This document shows, piece by piece, positions 16,733 to 24,392 of a stretch of DNA of 25,866 nt. Each line of letters begins with the position of its first letter. Position 1 is the first letter of the stretch. The stretch comes from Emcibacteraceae bacterium. Its GTDB lineage: Bacteria; Pseudomonadota; Alphaproteobacteria; Sphingomonadales; Emcibacteraceae. The position numbers and the translations under genes were made by a program. A model generated the notes under the pieces. It made no database searches and was not told where the DNA came from. It saw only the letters and a list, made by a program, of their open reading frames with translations. The stretch covers positions 1 through 25,866 of the forward strand of contig JAESUD010000208.1 in assembly GCA_016763335.1 (NCBI GenBank). Reading direction: 5' to 3'.

Positions 16733-17260
16733 TTAACGATCCATTGTTAAGTGATCTTCTACTAGTTCACCTGCTTTATTTACTCGTGCCTCAATGTAGG
16801 AAGCAGCAAACACCCCTGATAGGGCGCCAACCATTCCGGCCATTGTAGGAATTGTCGCTTTGGAAATCCCTGCTGACATTGCTTTAACGTCGGCTGATCC
16901 CATTACGGCGAGTACATCAAAAACTTCAATCATACCCCACACTGTTCCAAGTAGTCCCATAAGCGGGATAACAGCAACAAGTGTTTTGATATGTGATAGT
17001 GACCCATGTAGATCCATATTGATTTGACTAATCATGGCCTCGCGAATTTTATGGGCGTACCAGGAAGTGCGCTCAGAGCGCGCTTCCCAAGAACCCATAA
17101 CTTCATTCACTTGGCGATTGTGGGCCGTTTTAAAATAAATTAAACGTTCCAAAACCATAGCCCATAAAATCAATATCGTAACAAAGATCACCATTAGAAC
17201 AGGACCACCCCGTTCCATAAAATCGCGAACTAATTCATACGCATTCATTAGGGCATACAT
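16733..17260 (-). CDS. exbB: ExbB proton-channel subunit
   Basis: A 175-residue MotA/TolQ/ExbB-family protein, the pentameric stator part of the TonB motor. Three hydrophobic segments: about 20-38 (VLMVIFVTILILWAMVL), 90-115 (LVAVIPLMGLLGTVWGMIEV) and 138-158 (ATIPTMAGMVGALSGVFAASY). The family signature PLMGLLGTVWGMIEVF is clear. It is shorter than E. coli ExbB (244), as is usual for the ExbB2 class. It starts two bases after the ttpC-like stop and is followed by exbD after 10 bases. Confidence 0.93.
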   Translation of the reverse strand: MYALMNAYELVRDFMERGGPVLMVIFVTILILWAMVLERLIYFKTAHNRQVNEVMGSWEARSERTSWYAHKIREAMISQINMDLHGSLSHIKTLVAVIPLMGLLGTVWGMIEVFDVLAVMGSADVKAMSAGISKATIPTMAGMVGALSGVFAASYIEARVNKAGELVEDHLTMDR

Positions 17261-17262
17261 GA

Positions 17263-18621
17263 TTAAGCACCTCCACGCTGTTCAGCGTGTACGGCGATAA
17301 TACCGGCACTTTGCTCTTCGATTGTATGCACAACATTTTGGCTCATACCGTTCACGACTGAGTGAAGGAAAAGCATAGGAAGTGCAACAACAATACCAAG
17401 CACCGTTGTCATCAAGGCAGCAGAAATACCACCAGCCATAACAGATGGATCGCCCGTACCGAACAATGTCATCGCTTGGAAGGTTTCAATCATACCAGTC
17501 ACAGTACCAAGTAGTCCCATGAGAGGTGCGATCGCTGCTATCAATTTAATCATCGTAAGGAAACGTTCAAGAGCAGGCATTTCTTTCAAAATGGCTTCAT
17601 CAATTTTAAGTTCCAATGTTTCAACATCAGCCCCTCTGTTGGCTTCATGAACAGCAAGTACACGACCAAGAGGATTATTTTCATTGATAGTTTCACTACG
17701 AATTTGAGCTTTAACCTTACCGTTAACAACGAATAGGAAAATTGCACGTTCAAAGAACAACAACATACCTATAGCGCCAACGATCAAAATCAGAGCACCA
17801 ATTGTACCACCTTGTTCAATACGTTCCATAGTCGTAGGCGTTTTGATGAGTAGTGATAAAATTGCGCCACGTGACGGATCAAGACCAAAAGGTGCGAAAT
17901 CTTCTTGAGCGTTTTGTAATCCTTCAGCAGAATTTGTGAAACGTGATTGTGGTTGACGATCAAGTTCAGCAACCAAACCTTGCTCATATTTCAGATATTT
18001 AGCACCAGTAGAAATATTAAAGACACCAATACGTGTTACCGGCAAATTTTCTTCAGAACCATCTGTCATTTTAACTGTACGGTTAAATGTAACAACACGA
18101 CCCTGTTCAGTCATTTCACGTTGTACTTCGTACCAAAGACGTTCAATTTCTTCAATACTCGGAAGTTGAGTTCCTGAAGAAGTTTTTTCAATAAGCATTG
18201 TGATAAACTCTTCACGACCTTCAAACTGGGTCGTTGTTAAAGAACCCTGAAGACGAGAGCGTGTATCACCAGAAACCATTTGCAAAACACCAAGCACTTC
18301 TTTCAAAGCACCAAGTTCATTTGTAAATTCTGTTTCTAGTTCCGCAAGTTGATCATCATTTGTAGCAAACTGAGACTCTAAGCTATCAGAACGACGCTCT
18401 TCAGCGCGTTGTGAAGATTCAGCGTCTGATAAAAGGCCAGCTTGTCTATCTTGAGCACCGCTGAATTCAGCTTCGCGTTGACGATATTCTTCAGTTTCGT
18501 TAATTTTACCTTGGCGAACGATTTCTAAAAGATCATCAAGACTGGTTGCCTGTTGCGCACTTGATATTGAAGCAATACCGGTGAATGCAACTGCAATTAT
18601 AACATTAATTAATTTTCTCAT
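17263..18621 (-). CDS. TtpC-like ExbB-family protein with a periplasmic coiled-coil extension
   Basis: A 452-residue protein. An N-terminal signal sequence (1-22) is followed by a periplasmic part rich in Glu/Gln/Arg with coiled-coil character (about 40-120) and a beta-rich segment (about 170-260). A C-terminal ExbB/TolQ domain follows with helices at about 275-300 (GGTIGALILIVGAIGMLLFF), 362-385 (IAAIAPLMGLLGTVTGMIET) and 400-425. This layout and length match TtpC of the Vibrio TonB2 system, where TtpC is needed for TonB2-dependent iron transport. The 5' end overlaps the DUF3450 gene by four bases and exbB follows after two bases, so all are tightly coupled. Confidence 0.88.
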   Translation of the reverse strand: MRKLINVIIAVAFTGIASISSAQQATSLDDLLEIVRQGKINETEEYRQREAEFSGAQDRQAGLLSDAESSQRAEERRSDSLESQFATNDDQLAELETEFTNELGALKEVLGVLQMVSGDTRSRLQGSLTTTQFEGREEFITMLIEKTSSGTQLPSIEEIERLWYEVQREMTEQGRVVTFNRTVKMTDGSEENLPVTRIGVFNISTGAKYLKYEQGLVAELDRQPQSRFTNSAEGLQNAQEDFAPFGLDPSRGAILSLLIKTPTTMERIEQGGTIGALILIVGAIGMLLFFERAIFLFVVNGKVKAQIRSETINENNPLGRVLAVHEANRGADVETLELKIDEAILKEMPALERFLTMIKLIAAIAPLMGLLGTVTGMIETFQAMTLFGTGDPSVMAGGISAALMTTVLGIVVALPMLFLHSVVNGMSQNVVHTIEEQSAGIIAVHAEQRGGA

Positions 18622-19409
18622 TGTGCTACCTCCGGCGCAGAAATCGGCAACATGATAAGTGAATCACGAGCAAGTCTCTGTTGTGCCATTCCAATTCCTA
18701 AAGCTATTGATTTACGATATGTTCCTTCATCAACAATATCAAACTGTCTGGTTTTTTTATTATATGCACCAGAAATAAGTCCGTCTGTTGTTTGATAAAG
18801 TAACGCAACGCGACCAACCATAAGCATATCTACGATACGCTCATCGCCGTTAACAACCATAGTTTGTTGATAGCTTTGAAACACATTACCATAGTCACTT
18901 TCAACTTGATAAAGTTCAAAAACACTACGAAAACGCTCAGAAGAGTCAATATCCGGGTCTGTCATCAAATTTTTAACACGTTCAAGACCAGCTAGACGTG
19001 CTTCCATTTCAAACGGAAGATCATTGTTGATAAACAATTCCAACCCATCGACCATTCTAACCAATAGTGGCTGAACTTGTCGTTTGATGTTTGTTACATT
19101 TTTAATATTTACAGTGAGCTCTTCCATTGCTTGCATTTGGCGCTCAATGGATCTTTCCATTTGTGCATTATATACTTTAAGCCCATCAACGGTTTTTAGC
19201 ACACCTTTATATTTAGTGATAATCTTATCAGTATCATCAACGATTGCGTTCACACGCTCTTGTGATTCCTGTGCGATTACATTTGCGGATATTCCTTCGT
19301 CTAGAACATCACTTAATGCAGTTTGCCCTATTGCCGCAGTCCCTATTGAAAGGGTTCCTGCTGCTATAACGGCTGAAAGAACAATTGTTCTTACTCGATG
19401 CTTAATCAT
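18618..19409 (-). CDS. DUF3450 periplasmic protein, first gene of the TonB2-type operon
   Basis: A 263-residue protein with a signal peptide (about 1-30, HRVRTIVLSAVIAAGTLSIG) and a long helical, coiled-coil-like first half (about 40-110, VYNAQMERSIERQMQAMEEL), then VRMVDGLELFINNDLPFEME. DUF3450 proteins stand directly upstream of ttpC-exbB-exbD-tonB in many gammaproteobacteria, and that is the order here. The molecular role is not known; a periplasmic helical partner of TtpC is a reasonable inference. Start ATG 19409 has a good site (aggaag). The 729-base gap upstream presumably holds the promoter of the whole operon. Confidence 0.85.
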   Translation of the reverse strand: MIKHRVRTIVLSAVIAAGTLSIGTAAIGQTALSDVLDEGISANVIAQESQERVNAIVDDTDKIITKYKGVLKTVDGLKVYNAQMERSIERQMQAMEELTVNIKNVTNIKRQVQPLLVRMVDGLELFINNDLPFEMEARLAGLERVKNLMTDPDIDSSERFRSVFELYQVESDYGNVFQSYQQTMVVNGDERIVDMLMVGRVALLYQTTDGLISGAYNKKTRQFDIVDEGTYRKSIALGIGMAQQRLARDSLIMLPISAPEVAQ

Positions 19410-20138
19410 GCGTCTTCCTACAGCTTTATTTGAGTTGTTATGGTTGAACCACTTATTGTGGCATTAAAAATACAAAGTGAATTTGCAAATAACTGGTTAT
19501 GAATACCTAAACGAATTTTATGTGTTTCGTTTTTATTATTTTCCTCAAGCCCCATTACTTACTCGTTCCCTTTTGTAATTATACTTTAATTCTTTATGGT
19601 TTTCTATTTATAATAAAATTATTTTTTTTAAAACCAAAAAAAATATTCATTGTGACGTTTCATTATATTATTATCGACACAATCAAATATCTAGTCAAAG
19701 CTCCTCCCAGAGCCAATCCCTCAGACTACGCAAACACTATCTCAAAACACATTCCAATTTCAAGGCCTCCTTCACAACAAAAGTAAAAAAAATCTTTTTT
19801 GTGAGAAAATAAAAGACAGTTTAAAGTATGTAAACATTAATTATTATTTAAATAACCGTAACAACTACAACTAGTTATCAAAACATACATCATCGACTTA
19901 CCAATAAATTTACATAAGAAAATTACAAGTAAATATCACAAGAAAATGACGACATTGTGATCATAAATGTTGTTGAACTATAATAATGTTTGTTGATTTT
20001 TGTTTTTTACAAAGAAAAGATTCGGCAAAATAAAACTCAGACCTCTAATATTGCAACTGAAATACCTAGTCTTAATTTAAAAACTAACTAATTATAACAC
20101 CACATATAATGAAGTTATAATTAGTTAATTAAGAAATA
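19410..20138. other. AT-rich intergenic region upstream of the TonB2-type operon
   Basis: 729 bases of very AT-rich DNA without a gene I can support. An open frame at 19520-19786 (plus) encodes mostly Phe, Ile, Leu and Lys, as random AT-rich sequence does, and has no ribosome binding site. The stretch should hold the promoter of the minus-strand DUF3450 operon. I saw no convincing Fur or Irr box, tRNA or riboswitch. A 14-base inverted repeat closes its right end. Confidence 0.6.
20085..20127 (-). terminator. AT-rich inverted repeat downstream of the small gene, possible terminator
   Basis: Perfect 14-base inverted repeat, taactaattataac-type arms at 20085-20098 and 20114-20127, loop of 15 bases, 12 bases beyond the stop of the minus-strand small gene. 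It could end that transcript, but the stem is nearly all A/T and lacks a GC core, so a protein-binding site is equally possible. Confidence 0.4.
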
Positions 20139-20327
20139 TTAAATGGTTTTTGAATGAGTTCTGACTAAATTTACAGCCAGCAATACTTCGTCCCATTTAT
20201 TTTGCAAGCATGTTTGTCTTGCTGCAGCAACACCAAAGCGTTTAATTAACTGATGTGCCAATTCACGTTTATACTCAAAATCGCCCTTTACTGGATACTC
20301 ACTCATATTTTCTTCTCCGGTTAACAT
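20139..20327 (-). CDS. Small protein of unknown function next to the cbb3 operon
   Basis: I do not recognise this 62-residue protein. From ATG 20327 it has a very good ribosome binding site (aaggag, six bases upstream). A second in-frame ATG at 20306, preceded by ggag, would give 55 residues; an upstream ATG at 20354 is less likely. The core (YKRELAHQLIKRFGVAAARQ and TCLQNKWDEVLLAV) looks like two or three helices with one Cys. There is no signal peptide or membrane segment. It is divergent from ccoN and reads away from the FNR/FixK-controlled promoter region. The two good start sites argue that it is real. Confidence 0.65.
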   Translation of the reverse strand: MLTGEENMSEYPVKGDFEYKRELAHQLIKRFGVAAARQTCLQNKWDEVLLAVNLVRTHSKTI

Positions 20328-20671
20328 AACATACTCCTTACATACACATGACACTCACTCATGATTTACTTGATAATCATACAATTATTTGCCCAATAAT
20401 TATCCTTCTTATAGATATGAAGTATGAAAACCGTGTAAATTTATGGCTACAATTTTAATCAAATTAATTTATGCCGTTTCATTTTCAATAACAGAGCAAC
20501 TCATATTTGAAAAAAAACTTCACCCATTCAATATTAATTGATCTAGGTCAATGAATTGAATTTCTGAACCCCTTACTGAATACATTATTCCATCTTATGG
20601 CACATAAAGGAGGCGAAAGACTTTTGCTCTCCTTGGAATTAATAAATTAATAATAGAAAACAGGGTTAAAA
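20328..20671. other. Divergent promoter region between the small gene and ccoN
   Basis: 344 AT-rich bases. Contents: the FNR/FixK box at 20538-20551, a seven-base inverted repeat (aattatt 20383-20389, aataatt 20395-20401) in the part nearer the small gene, and a purine-rich site (caggg) ahead of ccoN. No gene is visible. Confidence 0.65.
20538..20551 (+). promoter_or_regulatory. FNR/FixK-type box upstream of ccoN
   Basis: TTGATctagGTCAA matches the FNR/FixK/Anr consensus TTGAT-N4-ATCAA at nine of ten positions. It lies 121 bases before the ccoN start. With activator at -41.5 the transcript would begin near 20586, and a TACTGA hexamer at 20574-20579 is a possible -10 element. ccoNOQP operons are classic targets of these oxygen-responsive regulators. 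Confidence 0.88.
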
Positions 20672-22342
20672 ATGGCCTATCAACACAATCCACCCGCCAC
20701 AAGCAGGCTTGCGCAGTCAATAGTGGCATCATGTCTGGCAATTGGCATAATTCTTGCGGTTTTAGTTGCCGGAAAAACGACTTCCGGTCCAATGCAGTTT
20801 CACGCTTTCATTGTTATCGCCGCATTTTTAATTGGCATCGTAGCCATATTCAATCTCGGCGGACGCATCAACGATGAAAAACACGAACCATCACCTTCCG
20901 GCGTATTTTACAATAATGGCGTTATTAAATACGGCATCATTGCTTCCATGTTCTGGGGTGTTGTCGGATTTACAGTTGGCGATGTGCTGGCATGGGAACT
21001 TGCTTTCCCGGTATTAAATTTTGATTTACCATGGACCAATTTCGGAAGACTGCGTCCACTGCACACATCGGCGGTAATTTTTGCCTTTGGTGGTAACGTT
21101 CTTATTGTCACGTCATTTTATGTTGTACAAAGAACTTGTAAAGCAAGACTTGCAGGTGAGATTGCCCCGTGGTTTGTATTCTGGGGTTATCAATTATTTA
21201 TTGTGCTTGCCGCAACTGGTTATGTGCTGGGCGTTACACAGTCCAAAGAATATGCCGAACCTGAATGGTACGTGGATATCTGGCTTACCATTGTCTGGGT
21301 GACTTATTTATGCGTGTTCCTCGGCACTTTATGGCGCCGTAAAGAACCGCATATTTATGTAGCAAACTGGTTTTATCTGGCATTCATTGTAACAGTTGCC
21401 ATTTTGCATCTAATTAATAATGCCGCGGTTCCAATTTCATTTGTCGAACCTAAAAGCTACATCATTTATGCCGGCGTTCAGGATGCATTGATACAGTGGT
21501 GGTACGGTCATAACGCCGTTGGGTTTTTCCTGACTGCTGGTTTTCTTGGTATTATGTATTATTTTGTTCCCAAACGGGCCGAACGTCCGATCTATTCATA
21601 CAGATTATCAATCATCCATTTCTGGTCTTTAATATTCCTTTATATATGGGCCGGTCCTCATCATCTTCATTATACTGCTTTGCCTGACTGGGCACAAACA
21701 CTGGGCATGACATTCTCTATCATGCTGTGGATGCCTTCATGGGGCGGGATGATTAATGGACTTATGACGCTTTCCGGGGCTTGGGATAAACTCAGAACCG
21801 ATCCCGTTCTCAAAATGCTCGTTGTGTCCATTGCCTTTTACGGTATGAGCACATTTGAAGGACCGCTTATGTCGATCAAAGCCGTGAACGGCCTTAGCCA
21901 TTATACAGACTGGACAATCGGCCACGTTCATTCAGGTGCTTTAGGCTGGGTCGCATATGTAAGTTTCGGTGCATTATATTGCATGACACCGTGGTTATGG
22001 GACCGTAAAGGTCTCTATTCACTGAAACTAGTAAATGTCCATTTCTGGATTTCTACCGTTGGCATCCTGCTTTATATCTGTGCCATGTGGGTTTCCGGTA
22101 TCATGCAAGGCTTAATGTGGCGTGCTTATACAGAGCTTGGCTTCCTAGAATACTCATTCGTGGAAACCGTTGCCTCGATGCAACCATATTTCATCATCCG
22201 TGCCGTTGGCGGTTTGATGTTCATCATCGGTAGCCTCGTTATGGTTTATAATATCTGGCGTACTATTCTTGGTCATTCTGCTGAAGAAGCCACACCGGAA
22301 AATATTGATAATGCGATCGCTGCTCAAGCGCTCGGAGAATAA
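20672..22342 (+). CDS. ccoN: cbb3-type cytochrome c oxidase subunit I
   Basis: A 556-residue catalytic subunit that reduces O2 to water and pumps protons in the inner membrane. It has about 12-14 membrane helices. Haem and copper ligands are visible: His131 ([10 protein letters not shown]) for low-spin haem b, His280 (WYGHNAV) and His330/His331 (AGPHHLHY) for CuB, and His418/His420 ([12 protein letters not shown]) for the two haems. The N-terminus (first 45 residues) contains an extra hydrophobic segment common in alphaproteobacterial CcoN. Start ATG 20672 follows caggg. It is first in ccoNOQP, behind an FNR/FixK box, so it should rise at low oxygen. Confidence 0.96.
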   Translation: MAYQHNPPATSRLAQSIVASCLAIGIILAVLVAGKTTSGPMQFHAFIVIAAFLIGIVAIFNLGGRINDEKHEPSPSGVFYNNGVIKYGIIASMFWGVVGFTVGDVLAWELAFPVLNFDLPWTNFGRLRPLHTSAVIFAFGGNVLIVTSFYVVQRTCKARLAGEIAPWFVFWGYQLFIVLAATGYVLGVTQSKEYAEPEWYVDIWLTIVWVTYLCVFLGTLWRRKEPHIYVANWFYLAFIVTVAILHLINNAAVPISFVEPKSYIIYAGVQDALIQWWYGHNAVGFFLTAGFLGIMYYFVPKRAERPIYSYRLSIIHFWSLIFLYIWAGPHHLHYTALPDWAQTLGMTFSIMLWMPSWGGMINGLMTLSGAWDKLRTDPVLKMLVVSIAFYGMSTFEGPLMSIKAVNGLSHYTDWTIGHVHSGALGWVAYVSFGALYCMTPWLWDRKGLYSLKLVNVHFWISTVGILLYICAMWVSGIMQGLMWRAYTELGFLEYSFVETVASMQPYFIIRAVGGLMFIIGSLVMVYNIWRTILGHSAEEATPENIDNAIAAQALGE

Positions 22343-22351
22343 GGCAGTATT

Positions 22352-23086
22352 ATGAAATTATTAGATAAACACGCATTTTTTGAGAAAAATTCCATTTTTC
22401 TATTAATCGGAATTCTGATCGTCATTTCGATTGGCGGTCTGGTTGAAATCGTCCCGCTTTTCTATCTGGAAAATACCATTGAAAAAGTAGAAGGCATGCG
22501 CCCCTATACACCGCTTGAGCTTGCCGGGCGAAATATTTATGTTCGTGAAGGCTGTTATAACTGCCATTCACAAATGATCCGCGCAACCCGCGATGAGGTG
22601 GAACGTTACGGTCATTATTCACTAGCTGCTGAAAGTATGTATGATCATCCCTTTCAATGGGGTTCAAAACGTAACGGGCCGGACCTTGCCCGCGTTGGCA
22701 ATAAATATTCAGACGAATGGCACCGGGAACATATGATTAAACCAAGCTCCGTTGTTCCGGAAACGATCATGCCCGGCTATCCGTTTCTAGCCAAAGCCAA
22801 CCTTAAATATTCTCAAATTGATATGGACTTGAAAGTCAATCAAATGATCGGCGTGCCTTATTCAGATGAACAGGTGGAAAATGCCATTGCCGACCTTAAA
22901 GCACAGCTTGATGAAGATAGTGATGATTATGATGCTTTCATAGAACGTTATCCAACGGCTCAGGTCAGGGACTTTGACGGCAATCCCGCAAAAATCTCTG
23001 AACTTGATGCATTAATAGCTTACCTGCAAATGCTTGGAACACTCGTTGATTTCTCGCTTTATAATGAATCCGAAAATAACAGATAG
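22352..23086 (+). CDS. ccoO: cbb3-type cytochrome c oxidase subunit II (monohaem cytochrome c)
   Basis: A 244-residue membrane-anchored monohaem cytochrome c that relays electrons to CcoN. One N-terminal helix (about 14-37, [20 protein letters not shown]) anchors it. The haem motif is CYNCH at 68-72 and the axial Met is in [10 protein letters not shown] (Met140). The conserved [17 protein letters not shown] lies between. It starts nine bases after the ccoN stop, behind aaggcag, and ends nine bases before ccoQ. Confidence 0.95.
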   Translation: MKLLDKHAFFEKNSIFLLIGILIVISIGGLVEIVPLFYLENTIEKVEGMRPYTPLELAGRNIYVREGCYNCHSQMIRATRDEVERYGHYSLAAESMYDHPFQWGSKRNGPDLARVGNKYSDEWHREHMIKPSSVVPETIMPGYPFLAKANLKYSQIDMDLKVNQMIGVPYSDEQVENAIADLKAQLDEDSDDYDAFIERYPTAQVRDFDGNPAKISELDALIAYLQMLGTLVDFSLYNESENNR

Positions 23087-23095
23087 GAGAGCCTT

Positions 23096-23245
23096 ATGAC
23101 ATATCAAGATGTATCAAGCTTTTCGCAAAGCTGGGGATTGGTTTTTCTGGTGGCAATGTTCATCGTCGCCTTTGCTTACGCCTTATGGCCTTCAAATAAA
23201 GATAAATTCAACGATGCGGCTAATAGCCCATTGGATGAGGAATAA
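23096..23245 (+). CDS. ccoQ: cbb3-type cytochrome oxidase subunit CcoQ/FixQ
   Basis: A 49-residue single-helix protein, easily missed by length cut-offs. It reads MTYQDVSSFSQSWGLVFLVA and continues MFIVAFAYALWPSNKDKFNDA, with a membrane helix (about 13-31) and the W-P-x-[NS]-K-x-x-[FY]-x-x-A-A pattern typical of CcoQ. The ATG at 23096 has an excellent site (taggagagcctt). It fills exactly the gap between ccoO and ccoP, with two bases before ccoP. CcoQ helps to stabilise the CcoP-CcoNO complex. Confidence 0.93.
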   Translation: MTYQDVSSFSQSWGLVFLVAMFIVAFAYALWPSNKDKFNDAANSPLDEE

Positions 23246-23247
23246 TC

Positions 23248-24114
23248 ATGTCAGATGATAACAAAGAAATTGATGAAGTTACAGGTACCGATACTACCGG
23301 ACATGAATGGGACGGCATTAAAGAGCTTAACACACCAATGCCAAGATGGTGGATTTATACCTTCATAGTATGTTGCATATGGGGGTTCGCTTATCAGTTC
23401 TTATATCCGTCATGGCCGCTTATTGACAGCTATTATGAAGGATATTTTGCAGAAACCCAACGTGACCGGGTTCATGCTGAACTGGCATCATATAACCAAA
23501 TAAGAAATATCTCTGCGGATAAAATAAAATCTATGGATCTCGCTGCCATCAAGAATGATCATGATCTAAATATTTTTGCGTTAGAAGGCGGAAAAGCCGC
23601 TTTCGGTGATAATTGTGCGCCTTGTCATGGAACCGGTGCTCAGGGCTTTGTTGGTTATCCAAACCTCAATGATGATGACTGGATTTGGGGTGGTAGCTTG
23701 GATGATATTCATACAACTATTAATTACGGTATACGCGGGGTTCATGAGGATACCAGAATTAATGAAATGCCTGCTTACCTCAGGGATGAGTTACTGAACA
23801 AAGCGGAGATTAATGATGTTGTTACATATGTGGAAAGTCTAGCCGATAATTCTATTCACCCAGCCGCCGGAAGCAGTGAAATTTTTGCTGATAACTGCGC
23901 CTTATGTCACGGTGAAGACGGTAAGGGTTTGCAAGAGCTTGGCGCACCTGATCTAACGGATGCCATTAAGCTTTATGTTACTGATAGAGACAGCATGATC
24001 GATATCGTTTCTTATAGCCGCGGCGGCGTTATGCCGAGCTGGAACGGCCGACTTGATGAAGCAACCATTAAAAGTCTTGCTATTTATGTTCATACACTAG
24101 GTGGTGGTGAGTAA
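23248..24114 (+). CDS. ccoP: cbb3-type cytochrome c oxidase subunit III (dihaem cytochrome c)
   Basis: A 288-residue dihaem cytochrome c that accepts electrons for the oxidase. One N-terminal helix (about 33-52, RWWIYTFIVCCIWGFAYQFL) precedes two cytochrome c domains: CAPCH (123-127) with axial Met174 (NEMPAYL), and CALCH (217-221) with axial Met262 (GVMPSWNG). Length and layout are normal. The ribosome binding site (gagg) lies inside the end of ccoQ, two bases separate the genes, and both should be translated from the ccoNOQP message. Confidence 0.95.
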   Translation: MSDDNKEIDEVTGTDTTGHEWDGIKELNTPMPRWWIYTFIVCCIWGFAYQFLYPSWPLIDSYYEGYFAETQRDRVHAELASYNQIRNISADKIKSMDLAAIKNDHDLNIFALEGGKAAFGDNCAPCHGTGAQGFVGYPNLNDDDWIWGGSLDDIHTTINYGIRGVHEDTRINEMPAYLRDELLNKAEINDVVTYVESLADNSIHPAAGSSEIFADNCALCHGEDGKGLQELGAPDLTDAIKLYVTDRDSMIDIVSYSRGGVMPSWNGRLDEATIKSLAIYVHTLGGGE

Positions 24115-24147
24115 AAAAAATAGAGAGAATATATAAATAAGGTTATC

Positions 24148-24186
24148 ATCACAGATCTGGCTTTGGGAGGTCTTCAGATTTGTGAT
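24148..24186 (+). other. Stem-loop between ccoP and ccoG
   Basis: Inverted repeat atcacagatctg (24148-24159) and cagatttgtgat (24175-24186), twelve pairs with one G-U wobble, loop of 15 bases. It lies 33 bases after ccoP and 29 before the ccoG start. No T run follows, so it is not a standard terminator; an mRNA-stabilising or processing hairpin between structural and assembly genes is plausible. Confidence 0.6.
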
Positions 24187-24215
24187 ATAGCCCAACCAAA
24201 CAGGGTTTATAAATA

Positions 24216-24392
24216 ATGGCAAATAAAACCGAAAATGCCGAAACTCCCTCTTCTGATAATGAGTTTCAGAAAGTAAGTCCCGCAAATGTCGAAGCCGTAA
24301 ATAAAGCGGAAGACCGCTCGCTTTATGCGCCGCATAAAAAATTCATCCGCAAAGAGCGCAAGGAAAATTCAGAACAGCAAAATGGTTTATGA
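24216..24392 (+). pseudogene. ccoG: Detached 5' part of ccoG, one-base frameshift
   Basis: A 58-codon frame from ATG 24216 (weak site caggg) contains RSLYAPHKKFIRKERK, the conserved N-terminal CcoG stretch, then ends at TGA 24390-24392. The following frame, read a little upstream of its first ATG, gives QGKFRTAKWFMMLFTLGIYY, the expected continuation. Adding one base in caaggaaaa (24359-24367) would yield RKERKGKFRTAKWF and one product of about 502 residues, normal for CcoG. So the gene appears to lack one base here. Assembly error or mutation are the likely causes; no canonical slippery heptamer is present. Confidence 0.75.

Noticed and set aside
19410..19520. Fur or Irr box upstream of the DUF3450 operon
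   Set aside because: I looked for GATAATGATAATCATTATC-like and ICE-box-like sequences and found only short AT matches expected by chance.
19520..19786. Open frame of 88 codons in the gap upstream of the DUF3450 operon
   Set aside because: Composition is what AT-rich random DNA gives (Phe, Ile, Leu, Lys), there is no ribosome binding site, and the final third changes character.
20372..20386. Possible second FNR-like site (ttgataatcatacaa) near the small gene
   Set aside because: The right half-site does not match ATCAA with the needed spacing; two or more mismatches.
24359..24367. Programmed -1 frameshift site in ccoG
   Set aside because: caaggaaaa does not form an X-XXY-YYZ heptamer in the incoming frame, and no CcoG family member is known to me to use recoding; a missing base is simpler.
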